Assembly (NCBI RefSeq): GCF_022539315.1 | Contig: NC_066313.1 | Location: 64,297,934-64,361,933, forward strand | DNA: 64,000 nucleotides | From: Serinus canaria | Taxonomy: Eukaryota; Chordata; Aves; Passeriformes; Fringillidae | Direction of reading: 5' to 3' | Shown here: in pieces, positions 41,802-52,100 of the stretch | How the letters are laid out: each line of letters opens with the position of its first letter | Numbering within the stretch: the stretch's first letter is position 1 | The notes under the pieces: model-generated | The model's input: the letters and a program-made list of their open reading frames with translations, nothing else | What the model was told of the DNA's origin: nothing | The model's database searches: none | Position numbers and translations under genes: made by a program

Positions 41802-42413
41802 GATTGATTAATTTTTGGCATCTGGGTTTTTTTTAATGAAAGCCCAAAAAAGTGCACAAAAGAAATTTTGTGAACAAAAAAAAAGACAAAAAAAATTACT
41901 AGGATGTCCAAAAGCAAAATAATAGACTAATGATGGCAAAACTTATTGCCATCTACTAATTTGTGTCCCTTAACTAAATCTTTACAGTATTTTAGTTTCC
42001 CTCCGACTATATGTAAAAATATGAAGAAGGAATGGTCCTGACTAGATCACACTCTTTGAGACTAAATCCCTCTATTGGACATAAGGACTCTTCAAAGAGG
42101 ATAACTATAATGCAAAATGAAGTTATTCTGGATCCTGTTCAAGGGAATGAGCCAAGCATGATTAGCACCATAAGGCTGCATCTACAGAACATCTTGTACA
42201 AACACTATTAGAAATATTAAGTCAGGAGGACACAATGTGTACATGAAAACACAAGCACAGTGATTTTAGGGAAGCTGACATTGATGGGAATTAAGTACTA
42301 CAGAACGCATTGATTCTAATTTCTTAACAGTGTAACAGATATCCATAATAAAATTCCATAGGTCAAATCTACTTTCTCAGATACGGAAACACCTACAAAA
42401 GCAACAGCACAAG

Positions 42414-42434
42414 CAACAACAACAACAACAACAA
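42414..42434 (+). repeat. (CAA)7 microsatellite directly before CR1
   Basis: Seven CAA units ending just before the first recognisable CR1 block. Confidence 0.95.
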
Positions 42435-42925
42435 AGCCATGAGAGGAGAATTAGTGACCAATAATGCTAAAAGGATGGAGGTTCTCAAACTCTTTCTCTC
42501 TTTCTTCACCTCTATCTTTACCAGCACCACTGGGTCTTTGGCCCTTGGAACCAAAACTCAGGTTGATGCAACCACAAATCTACTCTCAGTGAAGGAAGAG
42601 TTGGTTTGTGAACTGTCACAGGAGCTTAACCCCTAAGAAAAAAAAGAAGACTCCCTATTTGCAAGGAGGCACATGGAAAAGATGAGGCTTAATGGATGAA
42701 GTTACTCCTGGGGAGATCCTGATTGCATACAAGAGAAAAAATTTTCACAATCTGAACAATAATCCATTGGAATAATTTCTCCAGGGAAGTGGTGGATTCT
42801 CCAACATTGGACACTTTTAAGAGCCAGCTGGACAGGGTGTGGGGTCAACATGTCTGTGGTTTTGCCAAGAAAGTTTGGACCAGATGATCCTTGAGGTTCC
42901 TCCCAGCCTGGAGTTCTCTCAATTT
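42435..42925 (+). mobile_element. CR1 LINE copy with a large internal deletion
   Basis: Two CR1 blocks lie almost edge to edge. Block one (about 42,435-42,640) is the linker between endonuclease and reverse transcriptase. Its frame reads LVTNNAKRMEVLK, then FTSIFTSTTG, and continues with the CR1-typical GTTGATGCAACCACAAATCT and GTGAAGGAAGAGTTGGTTTG. It ends at a TAA near 42,634. Block two (about 42,655-42,925) is the CR1 3' region: CCATTGGAATAATTTCTCCA, GGGAAGTGGTGGATTCTCCA, CTTTTAAGAGCCAGCTGGAC, and the near-terminal GACCAGATGATCCTTGAGGT. The whole reverse-transcriptase domain is missing between the blocks. The usual terminal short repeats of CR1 are worn to GAGTTCTCTCAATTT followed by A-rich DNA. 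This is the only copy of the three with a recognisable 3' end. Confidence 0.85.
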
Positions 42926-44025
42926 AAAAAAAAAATTAAAAGTAAAAACTCCAGAAAATATTAGATAGGATTTAAGAGAAATATTGCCATTTTTCAGAAG
43001 CCATAGTTGAAGAGCTTGCCATTTGTTTTAGTACACTGTGAAGTTCCCTGTGTTTGAAGTCAAAGAACATTGCAAGTCTTATCTAGTAGGAAACCGATCT
43101 TTTAACTAAAATTATTTTTAAATACTTGAGAATTAAAAACAATTCCATATTACTGGCAATTAAAACAACAATGTGGATTTACTGACAAAAAGCAAAACTT
43201 CAAGGGAATTCAAAGTATTATGTGCTGCATGCCAATTACAGAAGAAGATTAGTGTGACTTAGATATAAAAAATAACCATCAGTGACCTGTGGGTAGAGCT
43301 GACCTCCCAGGAACTGGTGGTTGGACACAACCCTCAAAAGCAAATGAGTAGGACTGAACTTCTGCATCAGCATGAGACACCTACACCAACAAATATTTTG
43401 GGAAGGATGCTTCTCACCCAGCTTCAGAAATTGGGCCCATAGTCTCAACCAGTCATCAGTGAATGGAGAGGAAAAGCTCCAGAGAAAAATTCATCTTGTG
43501 CTCAAACACCTGCAACATATGGACAGACATTCCTCCAGGAAGTTCTCTCCAAGGACTGTGGAGGGAGTCAACATGACCTGCTTAAGCTGGGCTGGTCAGT
43601 CTCAGACTCTGCCAACCCTGCTTATGACACATATGCCCTGCCCTCGCTGCCTTCTGGCTGGAAAGGTTAACCACACACAGCTTCCAGCCAGGCTTACCTT
43701 CCTGGAAGTAAGCCTGGCTTACCAGGCTTACCTTCCGCCAGTTCTGGCCTCTACCAGTAACTGCTGTAACACAGAAGCTGCCAGAGCCTCCACTTTCACG
43801 TGCCTTGCTTCACTTTGTACTAAATTATGCTATGTCAACACATATATTTCAGTGAAGCAAACAGATTAAAAATTAACATTGTTTTATCTATTGAATGGAA
43901 ATACTTCTTACGTTAAATGTTTGAATAACCAGTGAAATTAAGTTCAGCATTTATACTAAGATGTTTTTAAAGCTTCAAACACAAACAATCACAATAAAAA
44001 ATGTTCTTGTTTAATCTACAAAATA
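42926..44025. other. Spacer between CR1 and the acidic locus
   Basis: A-rich after the CR1 end, then a GC-richer patch at 43,230-43,830 with a 165-codon + ORF (43,372-43,869). That ORF has no recognised motif and crosses the inverted repeat at 43,688, so it is not called. The patch could be an unrecognised old transposon. Confidence 0.55.
43688..43717 (+). repeat. 30-bp inverted repeat with a nearby direct copy of one arm
   Basis: CCAGGCTTAC and its exact reverse complement GTAAGCCTGG lie 10 bp apart, and the spacer CTTCCTGGAA is itself nearly self-complementary. The left arm plus CTTCC recurs as a direct copy at 43,722-43,736. Confidence 0.93.
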
Positions 44026-44432
44026 AGTACATTTGATTTTAATTATCTGGATAATGACCAAGCAAGTACATCAAGCACATCTCTTCCAAGATATAATGAA
44101 AGGAACAGAGGAGCAAACAATATCCCTGAGAATAGACCAACACATCCTGACTCTAAAGATGACTCCAGTAATGAAAATCTGTCTGCTGCAAATGACTCAT
44201 CTTCTGAGGACTGCACTGAAGATGTTGAAAATCAGGATGATGCATGTGAAAATAAAATTATCAATATGAATAGGAGGAACAGCAGTATATCACTGAAGAG
44301 CTATTTGATAATAATGAAATTGAGGAAACAGCTAGACGTCCAGAAACAAATGAAAGCAGAGGAAATGTCAGTGATTATAGTGAATCAGTAACTATTTCTT
44401 TAAATGCAAGAGGAAGAGAGAAAAGACTGTGA
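44026..44432 (+). pseudogene. Acidic Asp/Asn/Ser/Glu-rich coding-like stretch with one frame change
   Basis: The frame beginning at 44,026 (Ser-Thr-Phe-Asp...) stays open for about 80 codons with strongly coding-like content: repeated GAT/GAC, GAA/GAG, AAT and TCT/AGT, with motifs such as DDSSNENLSAANDSSSED and CTEDVENQDDACENK. At about 44,270 the acidic character moves to another frame, which reads EEQQYITEELFDNNEIEE from 44,274 and runs to TGA at 44,430-44,432. In that second frame a TAG lies directly before the switch. The first frame then drifts into Lys/Ile/Met-rich sequence and stops at 44,389. This is what one indel in a formerly open acidic protein would leave. The first frame is open back to a stop at 43,957 but has no early ATG, so it would be an internal exon or a decayed copy. 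A possible acceptor (AAATAAG) precedes 44,028. The composition recalls secreted acidic phosphoproteins or disordered nuclear proteins, but I cannot assign a family. Confidence 0.42.
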
Positions 44433-44758
44433 GGAAATACATTAGACAATGATGTTCCTGACTGAGTAATGAACTGGAAGGACTAAAAATGTTAAATTAT
44501 AAATAAATAAATAAAAATCCAACAAAAAAATCTTGTTGATGAGCAAAAACTGCATAAGCATACTGCATTCAGGTCTACACAGCAATGTAGTGGCATTATT
44601 ACCATACCAGACCCTGAGAGGGTCTGGAAAGAACGAATCAATAGGAAGTGTAGGTGCTTAGGCCCTCTTGGGATTTGACTCTTCTTTTTCACTGAAATCA
44701 AGATTCATATTGACTATACAAGGAAATAATTTTCTTCTTATCTTAATTTTCACATTAG

Positions 44759-44868
44759 CTGATGGTACTAGCAGCAGTACTGATGAAAATGTACCTGATG
44801 CAACACCACCACAGGAAACTAATGATCATAATGAATCCCCTTCTGCTGCTGAAGTACAAAGAAGCTAG
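44759..44868 (+). CDS. Possible 3'-terminal acidic exon, same character as 44,026-44,432
   Basis: A T-rich stretch (TTTTCTTCTTATCTTAATTTTCACATTAG) ends in a plausible acceptor at 44,757-44,758. An open stretch follows: Ala-Asp-Gly-Thr-Ser-Ser-Ser-Thr-Asp-Glu-Asn-Val..., ending SAAEVQRS and TAG at 44,866-44,868. It is about 36 codons long and rich in Ser, Thr, Asp, Glu, Asn and Pro, like the stretch 330 bp upstream on the same strand. The two may therefore be parts of one gene or one decayed gene. The implied entry phase is 1. No convincing matching GT donor was found at the end of the upstream stretch, which weakens the link. Protein family unknown. A short low-complexity ORF arising by chance is the main alternative. 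Confidence 0.33.
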
Positions 44869-44885
44869 AACATAAATCTATTCAA

Positions 44886-44891
44886 AATAAA
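44886..44891 (+). terminator. Candidate poly(A) signal AATAAA
   Basis: AATAAA 18 nt after the TAG of the acidic exon candidate, in an A-rich stretch. The very short distance to the stop is unusual but not unknown. Chance occurrence is likely enough to keep this low. Confidence 0.2.
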
Positions 44892-47800
44892 AACAACCAA
44901 ACAACCAAAACCTAACAGCAGATTTTCTAAATACAAACAAGTATTTTTATTACCAGTGTCTTCTTGCTTTATACATTTATTCTGGTCCTTCTTTTTTCCT
45001 CTTTAAATACATTCTCCATAAATAACTTTAAAAATATTAATCTGTTTCTATCCCTCATTTTCATACCTCCATAGAGATTTCCGAAGAATTTCTCTTACTA
45101 TCTCTGTCTAATTGTCATTGTGTGATGGCTGATTAATCTCTTTCTTTCTTTTTCATCTAAAGATAATCAGTCGTTAACTGGTATAAAATATCAGTACCTG
45201 AAGCAGTTAATGCTTTGTCAGACCTACTTTTAGAAGTTTTTAACTTGACCATAGATGATCACCTTCACCTGATTTTTAGCTAGAATCATTATTTACAACA
45301 TTCTGTTAGAGAATTTTAAGAAGCAAAATAGCACAAATTATTAACTGAACTTTTAACCAAATGTGTCCTTCATAATTTCACAGCAAGTGGTTTTTTTTCT
45401 TCTAGGCTTAATCAATTTTGAAGTGTTGGGCCTTATTTTATTTTTTGGACAGCAGGACAAAAACAATCATGAAAGGAAGTGTTCTTTTACAGAACACACA
45501 GCTAAATTGTGCAACTCAGATGTGGCAGAAGCCACATCAAAACAAAGCCACATTAAAATGTAATTTGTTTTGAAGCAATTACATTTAAAAATGGGGAAAA
45601 ATGTTTTAGAACTTTTGAACATTAATGTTGCAGACAAAGCCAGCAACCAAAGACCCAACGCATGCATAGAACTCTGTGCTAATGGTATCTAATGACATGG
45701 ATTCAAAGTATGTAAATACCAAAGAGAATTCGTTCTTGCAAAGGAAGAATTTTATCTCCAGATGGAAAGAAGTAGGTTGGCTCTTATAGAAAAGAGAAGA
45801 GCTTTAGACTTTAATATGTTTTAGATGTGAAAGTCGAGAAAGTTGAAAGGCCAGAAAGTTGAAGTTGTAATTGAGGATGTGTCTAACAGTGATTGAAGCA
45901 GCAAAGACAACTAGGAGTGTAAAACCAACTTAGAAGCCAAACCCATGGAGACAGTCAGAAAAAGAGGAGATGAACAAAAGTTACTGTTGTAGGTATAAAC
46001 ATTGTAATTGGACATAAATGAGAGACAGTGTGAGTAGAGGAATGAGGAGTGACAGCAGCCAGAAATGTGGCATCCAACACATGGGTTTATACGGGGAGAA
46101 GGGAGATAAATGTTTGCTGAGAGATGTGTACAGGTAGTTGATTTGTACATAAAATGTTTCTTCTCCCCTAGGATGAGGAGATTAGAAAATAGTACAAAAT
46201 AATATAAAATAATACAAATGGATAATAGAAACCACCTGGAGATCTCAAGAATATGCTGAGAACCTGTGGATGATGACGAATCTGTGAGGCCAAGACTGAA
46301 GACCTTACAAACTGGGAATTTTAACAGATCATAAAATAAGACAGAGAAGAGGTAAGAAGTGTCACCAGGAAAAAACAAGGAAAACTACAAGGAAAAGAGA
46401 GCCTGGCATGCACTTTTTTTTTCTTTTTTTCTTTCTTTTTTTTTTTTTTGGTAGGCTACTGTAGAAACAGATAGATGTGGCACCAAAAGTTCAAGGAGGA
46501 AATATCAAGCCCATGATTAACATTTCCCCTTCCCAAATAATGAAAATATTTATAAGGTACTGCCAGCTTCTTTACACTTTGCCAGAAGATCTGAGGGAGA
46601 AAACAAGTATGAATTTTTCTCTTTTCCTTAAAAATATCAAGAAGAAAAAAAAAAGCCATGATGAAACTCTCCTTTTTCAAAATTACATGAGAATGTAAAA
46701 ATAACAGATTCTCTGTTTTTGAACAAGTCAAAAATTAGAGGAAAAAAAAAAAAGGATAAAGACTTGCACACTCATGTACAGCAAAAGCACTGATGTGAAT
46801 TGATGTTACCTGGTTACTGTGTGGGGAAGCATATTGTATTTCAGAGCATTATCTGTATCATAATTCAGGTCAAAGAACACATTTAATGTATCTCTTATGA
46901 TTCTTGGGCAAACTTAGATGAATAAAGAATGAGCTGAGTAGTTTTTGATACTACAGATGTGTAAAAATCAAAGGAAAAAAGCTTCCATTCACTCTTTGAG
47001 CTTTCAGAATGCCTTTAGGTCTTTCCATTAGAAGATAGAAGTCCCTTAGAAAGATCAGAAAACAATATTCCATTGGGAGCAATTTGATATCTGTAATACA
47101 GTTGGCCTTTAAAAAAAACTCCAAACTTTACTGATGAACAAATTTAATGCAAAAATGCTTAAGATAAAGAAGCATTTTAGATCTCTCAGCTTTGCAAAGT
47201 CAAGCATACAGGTATGTTTTATTTGAAATAATGCAAATTATCTTACATTATCTAACCATCTTGACTGTGTAACCAAGCACTCGGAGGGCTTGTCTGACTA
47301 TTACAGGCATATTAATAGAACAGAAAAATTGCCAATGCCACCCCACAGTTTTACAGAATGCAAGCAGAAGAAAAATATTCATGATGCTGTTGAGCAGTGC
47401 TATTTAAACTTAGTCCCCTTTAATATACAGAGTACTCATGCAAAGATTGCAAATCAATGCACACTTAGCATGTGTTTAAGCATAACCAATATGTGATTCA
47501 GGAAAGTTGCATCAGTTCAGTAGTGTTGAGGCAGCTACCTGGTTTTGGGAAGACAGGACTAGAAGGGACCAGGTATGTCCTAGTCCCAGGTGCCAACAGT
47601 TGTGAGCAGCAGAGCTGGGTTCAAGGAGGTCTGCTGAACATCCACTCCAAAACCAGCACACCCAAGGAGGCACAGAGCAAGTACAAAATAATCCATTTCT
47701 CCCTGGAATGTTGTTCCTGGAAGAGAAAAAAAAAAATCAAACCATTTTTCTTAAATCCAGCAGTAGATTTGGCCCTAAATATTTTAAAGATGCACAGAGT

Positions 47801-48936
47801 CCAAGTACAGAAGATATTTTAAACACCTTATAAGAACAAGCAGACTCTGCTATACGGTTGTGATAGTTTTTAGATTGCATAAAAATTTAAATTTTAAAGT
47901 TTAAAAATTTAAAATACCCTTCCTGTAGTAAGACACTGTTACTGCTTAGCACTTGCTTTGCAGGTGTGAAAGAAGATGACTGTCTTCAGAAAAAAGAAGA
48001 TCCTGCTAAGGTTTCTTAGCAGACACATTACACTGTTACTATTGTCTCAGTTTTGTCTCTACTTTCCTTTGTTTCCTCCACAACAGTAGGACAGTTTTTC
48101 TGTCCTGAAATGTAAAAAGGAACCTTTTGAAAGTACTCTGCTGAGAACAGCTGATTCGACATTGCAGTTTTGCCTCTTCAGGCTTGGTACTGTTGAAAGG
48201 ATTTATCTCAGCTAACTTCAGCTATTTAAAAAGTTAAATCTCTCACCTGAGGTGGCTCTCCAGCACCTTCACATTAACTTTAAGGAAGAGCAGGGTATTC
48301 ATAGGGTGAGCTACCCTAAAATAAGTGCGTAGGGTAGGTAAAAAAGGAGACTTTGAGAACAGTCTTTAGGAGGACAAAATTTTTGGCCATCTGCTGAGTA
48401 GTGCTGGATGCCAGGGTCTTGCAGAGAATTTCCAAATTTGAAGGGGTCGTGGGGAAGGGGAGTAATCCAGTGTCTCTCTCTGTCATATTGTTTTATTCAG
48501 ACACATAAACACACACACATGTAGATGCAAGCACAGGGTAGCTAATTGCACTCATCAAACACAAGACTGCAAACGACTTTGACCATAATTGTTCAGCAAT
48601 ACATTACTGGTGGGAGATAAGGAGAACTGCTGTAACTGAATTTAAATGGACTTAACAGATGACTTTTGAACACCAGTGAAACACTGAGCAGCCCTCTGAA
48701 TATCGATGAGGCACCATTTACCATGAGGTGTCCCCTTCCTCTTCCCCTACTCCTCACAGATAAAGCCGTGCTTCGTCTCCTCTCATAGCCTTTTCCGACC
48801 AGCTGTCAGAAAAACAGGTAACCTTAGCATTTCCAGTTCCAGCAGTGAGTGTTGGAAGGGAGCCAGAGTGATGGTGAGGGCTGTTCTGGTATTGGTGCCT
48901 GTACAAAGCAGGTATAAACAATTTGCTCTTCCCCCT
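44892..48936. other. Intergenic or intronic, no gene seen
   Basis: Unique AT-rich DNA. A purine-rich region at 45.7-46.4 kb creates a 155-codon minus ORF (45,911-46,378) rich in Phe/Ser/Leu, which looks compositional. There is an AT palindrome-like run (AAAAATTTAAATTTTAAAGT) near 47,881. No gene evidence. Confidence 0.62.
46413..46450 (+). repeat. T-rich tract
   Basis: 38 bases of T broken only by three C residues. It could be the reverse strand of a retroposon poly(A) tail, but no matching body is recognised to its left. Confidence 0.9.
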
Positions 48937-49064
48937 GTTTTTATTTATTTTATTTATTTTATTTTATTTTATTTTATTTATTTTATTTTATTTTATTTTA
49001 TTTATTTTATTTTATTTATTTTATTTTATTTTATTTATTTATTTTATTTTATTTTATTTTATTT
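48937..49064 (+). repeat. (TTTTA)n / (TTTA)n array
   Basis: About 128 bp of only T and A in mixed TTTTA and TTTA units. The Phe/Ile/Leu-rich ORFs across it are low-complexity artefacts. It passes directly into a pyrimidine tract. Confidence 0.97.
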
Positions 49065-49113
49065 TCCTTTCTTTCCCTTTCTTTCCTTTTCTTTCTCTCT
49101 CTCTTCCCCACCT
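49065..49113 (+). repeat. Pyrimidine tract (CTTT/CT-rich)
   Basis: About 49 bp of T/C with an almost complete absence of purines (CCTTTCTTTCCC..., then TCTCTCTCTC), directly abutting the (TTTTA)n array. Confidence 0.9.
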
Positions 49114-52100
49114 CAGTATCCGCTGGAAGTTTGGCATCAAATGGCTGAGAAGCCAAGTCTGACAACCTTAGTGCTGCTCCTATTTAACTGCTGCCGTCAG
49201 GACCACTGAAGTAGAATAGGAAGGGAAACAGGAATTTCCCCTTCGAAGCCTTGCTTTAGTGATCCTGCCACGACAGAACTTCAAAGAGAAGCTGTTCCTT
49301 CCCCTCCCAGGCCAGCTTCCACCCTCAGCAACTCTACAGAGCAGCTGGGCTCATTAAAGCCCTAACAGCACAGGAAACGGCACAAAGAACGAAATGAAGT
49401 TAAGCACTTAATTTATTTATTTTGATGTATGAATAAAACAACATTGCCATAAATCTCGTAGCAAATCCTGGCCACATCAGAAAAAGAAGCCAGCAAACAT
49501 TTCCAAGGGAAAATTGAAAGTCCCTTTAGTTCTCCAGATAAGAGTTTTTATTTGTCAGACTCCATCCCAAAATCTGCTTTACAACAGGCTGATTTAGATC
49601 AAGGCAAAACTACAAAGAGGAAAATCCCTATGGAGAAGAGCCCAGATCCTTTTTAAAACAACTGGGTTCCAAAGCTTGACAATAGGCTAACAGAAGGATG
49701 CTACCTCTTTAAATAGGAGTTTTAACTCATCCCTTTCTAATTATTCATGTAAATTAAATTCTACAAGTGAAGAAAAATTAATAAAAGTCGTACTTATTCA
49801 TCTCAGAGGGAGATCTGGCATATGAATAGTGCCCATAACCTCGGAAGGTGAAATGTAGAAAATATCACAGGCAACTCCCACCTCAAGTTAACTGAACCAA
49901 AAAAAAGGGAGAATCTTGATGTGAAGGAGACTTGAAGGAGACCCTCCCTAATCGCTTCTTAATAGACTCACAGTCCTGACACAGGAAACAAATCAGAAAT
50001 TCTGAGGACATGTAATTGTTAATCACTAGCATTCACTATCAAATTCAGTCAGAACTTAGAAGCACAGACAATGAACATTATCACACTGAAAAATAAGACT
50101 TACTGCTAAGGGTATTCACAGACTTCTATAGTGTACTAAAGCAAAAGCTCCAGCTATGACAATGCCATTGTACTTCCATAATTATTTATTTGCCTCCAGT
50201 GAAGAGAGGGTGGAAAAATCATTATCAGTTGTAATCAATATATTTCATAAGCAATTTTTTTCTGTAGGATTTAGCAATACTAGATTTATAGTTCTAACCT
50301 GTTCAAAATACTTATTAGACTTTCAAAAGATGAAACAGACTGGGCTTCCTTGGGAAACAAAAAAAAAGACCAGGAGAAAGAAATTGAATTAATAGCTGTT
50401 ACCACACCACCACACTCTGTATTAATGAACATTGTGTCAGAATGACATTGCAACTTGAAAACTGAAATTCAACTCTTTTTTTTTCATATTTCATCTCCCA
50501 GAAAAAGATCAGTGGGCTGTGCAAACAGGGCTTTAAACATCAGCTCGAGTGTCCGTGGAATAAGCCACATAATTTGACACAAAAGTGGTTAAAATATGAG
50601 GGGAAACTATATTAAGGATAATTAGTTACGTGTTTATTCGGCACCAAAGCAACAGACCCATCCATGCCTCCATTTCATTAAACCTTCCTGTCCAGAGGCA
50701 TGAAAGAATCCCACACTGGCGTTTTCTCTGCCCAGAAAAGCTACGCTAGCAGAAGTGGTGTAACCCCTGGTGAGGTTTCCAGATCCTGTATGGTTTGTTG
50801 TTTAAGTCCACTAAGCTCTTCCAGTATAAATAGATCTTACCCTGACAAAAGAGTACTTTACTTGCTAAAACTTCCTAAGCCAGGTCTTCAAACAGGAACT
50901 CTATTAGTGAGTGCAGGGTTTTTTCCTTTGGTGTTGTCACTGCCTCTACTCTTCACCTTCTGTCAAAATTGAAATAACTGTGAAAAGCAAAATTCTGTTC
51001 TGGACAGGAGAAAATACAAGCCAAAATTGCTAGTACAGCCCTCACTATAGTGTGAATACAACCAGAATGTTTATCCATGTGCGTATGTGTACCAGCAGAG
51101 CTTCACCCTAACAGAATGCAGAGATTACTCTTGTACAGAACTTTCATATCTATACCAGTAGACTATTAGTATCTATCTAATACTATTCCATTTACATATA
51201 ACACACACATTTATGTTAGGTGGATGTGTAACTGCATCCACTGCTAAACTGCATCTTGAGTGTAAGTGCATTAAAACAAAATACAGATTACCCCTCCAGC
51301 AGATAACAGAACAAGACATTCTAAGTGCAAGCAGAGCCTAACACTACACCAGAATTACAACGTTAGTCAGAGATGAAAGTTCCCATAAACATCTTTCCCT
51401 TTAATTGGGCCAGTTACTGGTTCCCCTTCAGTGAGTTTCCTGACAGGAGCCCCTGTCCTCAGAAGGTTTGCTGCTTACAATTGCCTGTTTCAGCCTCACC
51501 TTGCATCTAATTGCCAGCTTTCTTGTGTTGCAGATAGAAAGACTGACTGCCAAGTGTGAGGGATGGGACGGATTTTTCCCATTCCAACAAACTTCTCTGT
51601 GTATTTTGGTTTTGATTTTGTTGTCGGTGTTTTTTGTTTGTGGGTTTTTGAGGTTTTTTTTTAATGTTCTAGTGGTCTGAATTTTTTGGTATTTAAATAA
51701 GCATTCCTGCAACCTTGGATAGCTCTGCTGTGTGAGGAGGCTGGAAGGATCCAAAGGGCTCTGCATCCCAGTAAGACACTGACAGGAGGATGTGTGTGTG
51801 TGTGTGTATATCAGGACCAGGAATGTGTTTCTGCACCTTGGCTGGTTCATGTCTCACTGTGTCTTCTGTCCCTGCAGAGTCCCTTGTGATGGATCAGAAG
51901 AAGTATGGCTGTTCCTAGATACCACTTCAGAAGGTTTATTCCCAAGTGAGATCCAGCTTTGCCAGCAACATTAGCTGGTTTTACCCCAGGGCAATGAACA
52001 GCTGTTAAATACAGCTACAGCATCCTCATTTAGCCAAGAGCAAAGTCTCCTACCAGGTACAGGCTCAGGGCTGGCTCTGCCCACACAAATACAGCTTCAT

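Larger units (their letters stand above)
31251..42413. other. Intergenic or intronic, no gene seen
   Basis: Unique AT-rich sequence with small tandem duplications at 37.36 and 38.33 kb and a (TTTG)n run at 41.77 kb. The T-rich 37,070-37,420 stretch gives a low-complexity 116-codon ORF. 38.6-42.4 kb has no ORF above 75 codons. Confidence 0.65.

Noticed and set aside
43372..43869. 165-codon + ORF
   Set aside because: It crosses the local inverted and direct repeat, has no domain, and Met and stop positions look random.
45911..46378. 155-codon minus ORF with hydrophobic stretches
   Set aside because: The complement of a purine-rich region gives Phe/Leu/Ser-rich protein. The apparent membrane segments are compositional.
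48868..49209. 113-codon Phe/Ile-rich + ORF
   Set aside because: It is the translation of (TTTTA)n. Low complexity only.
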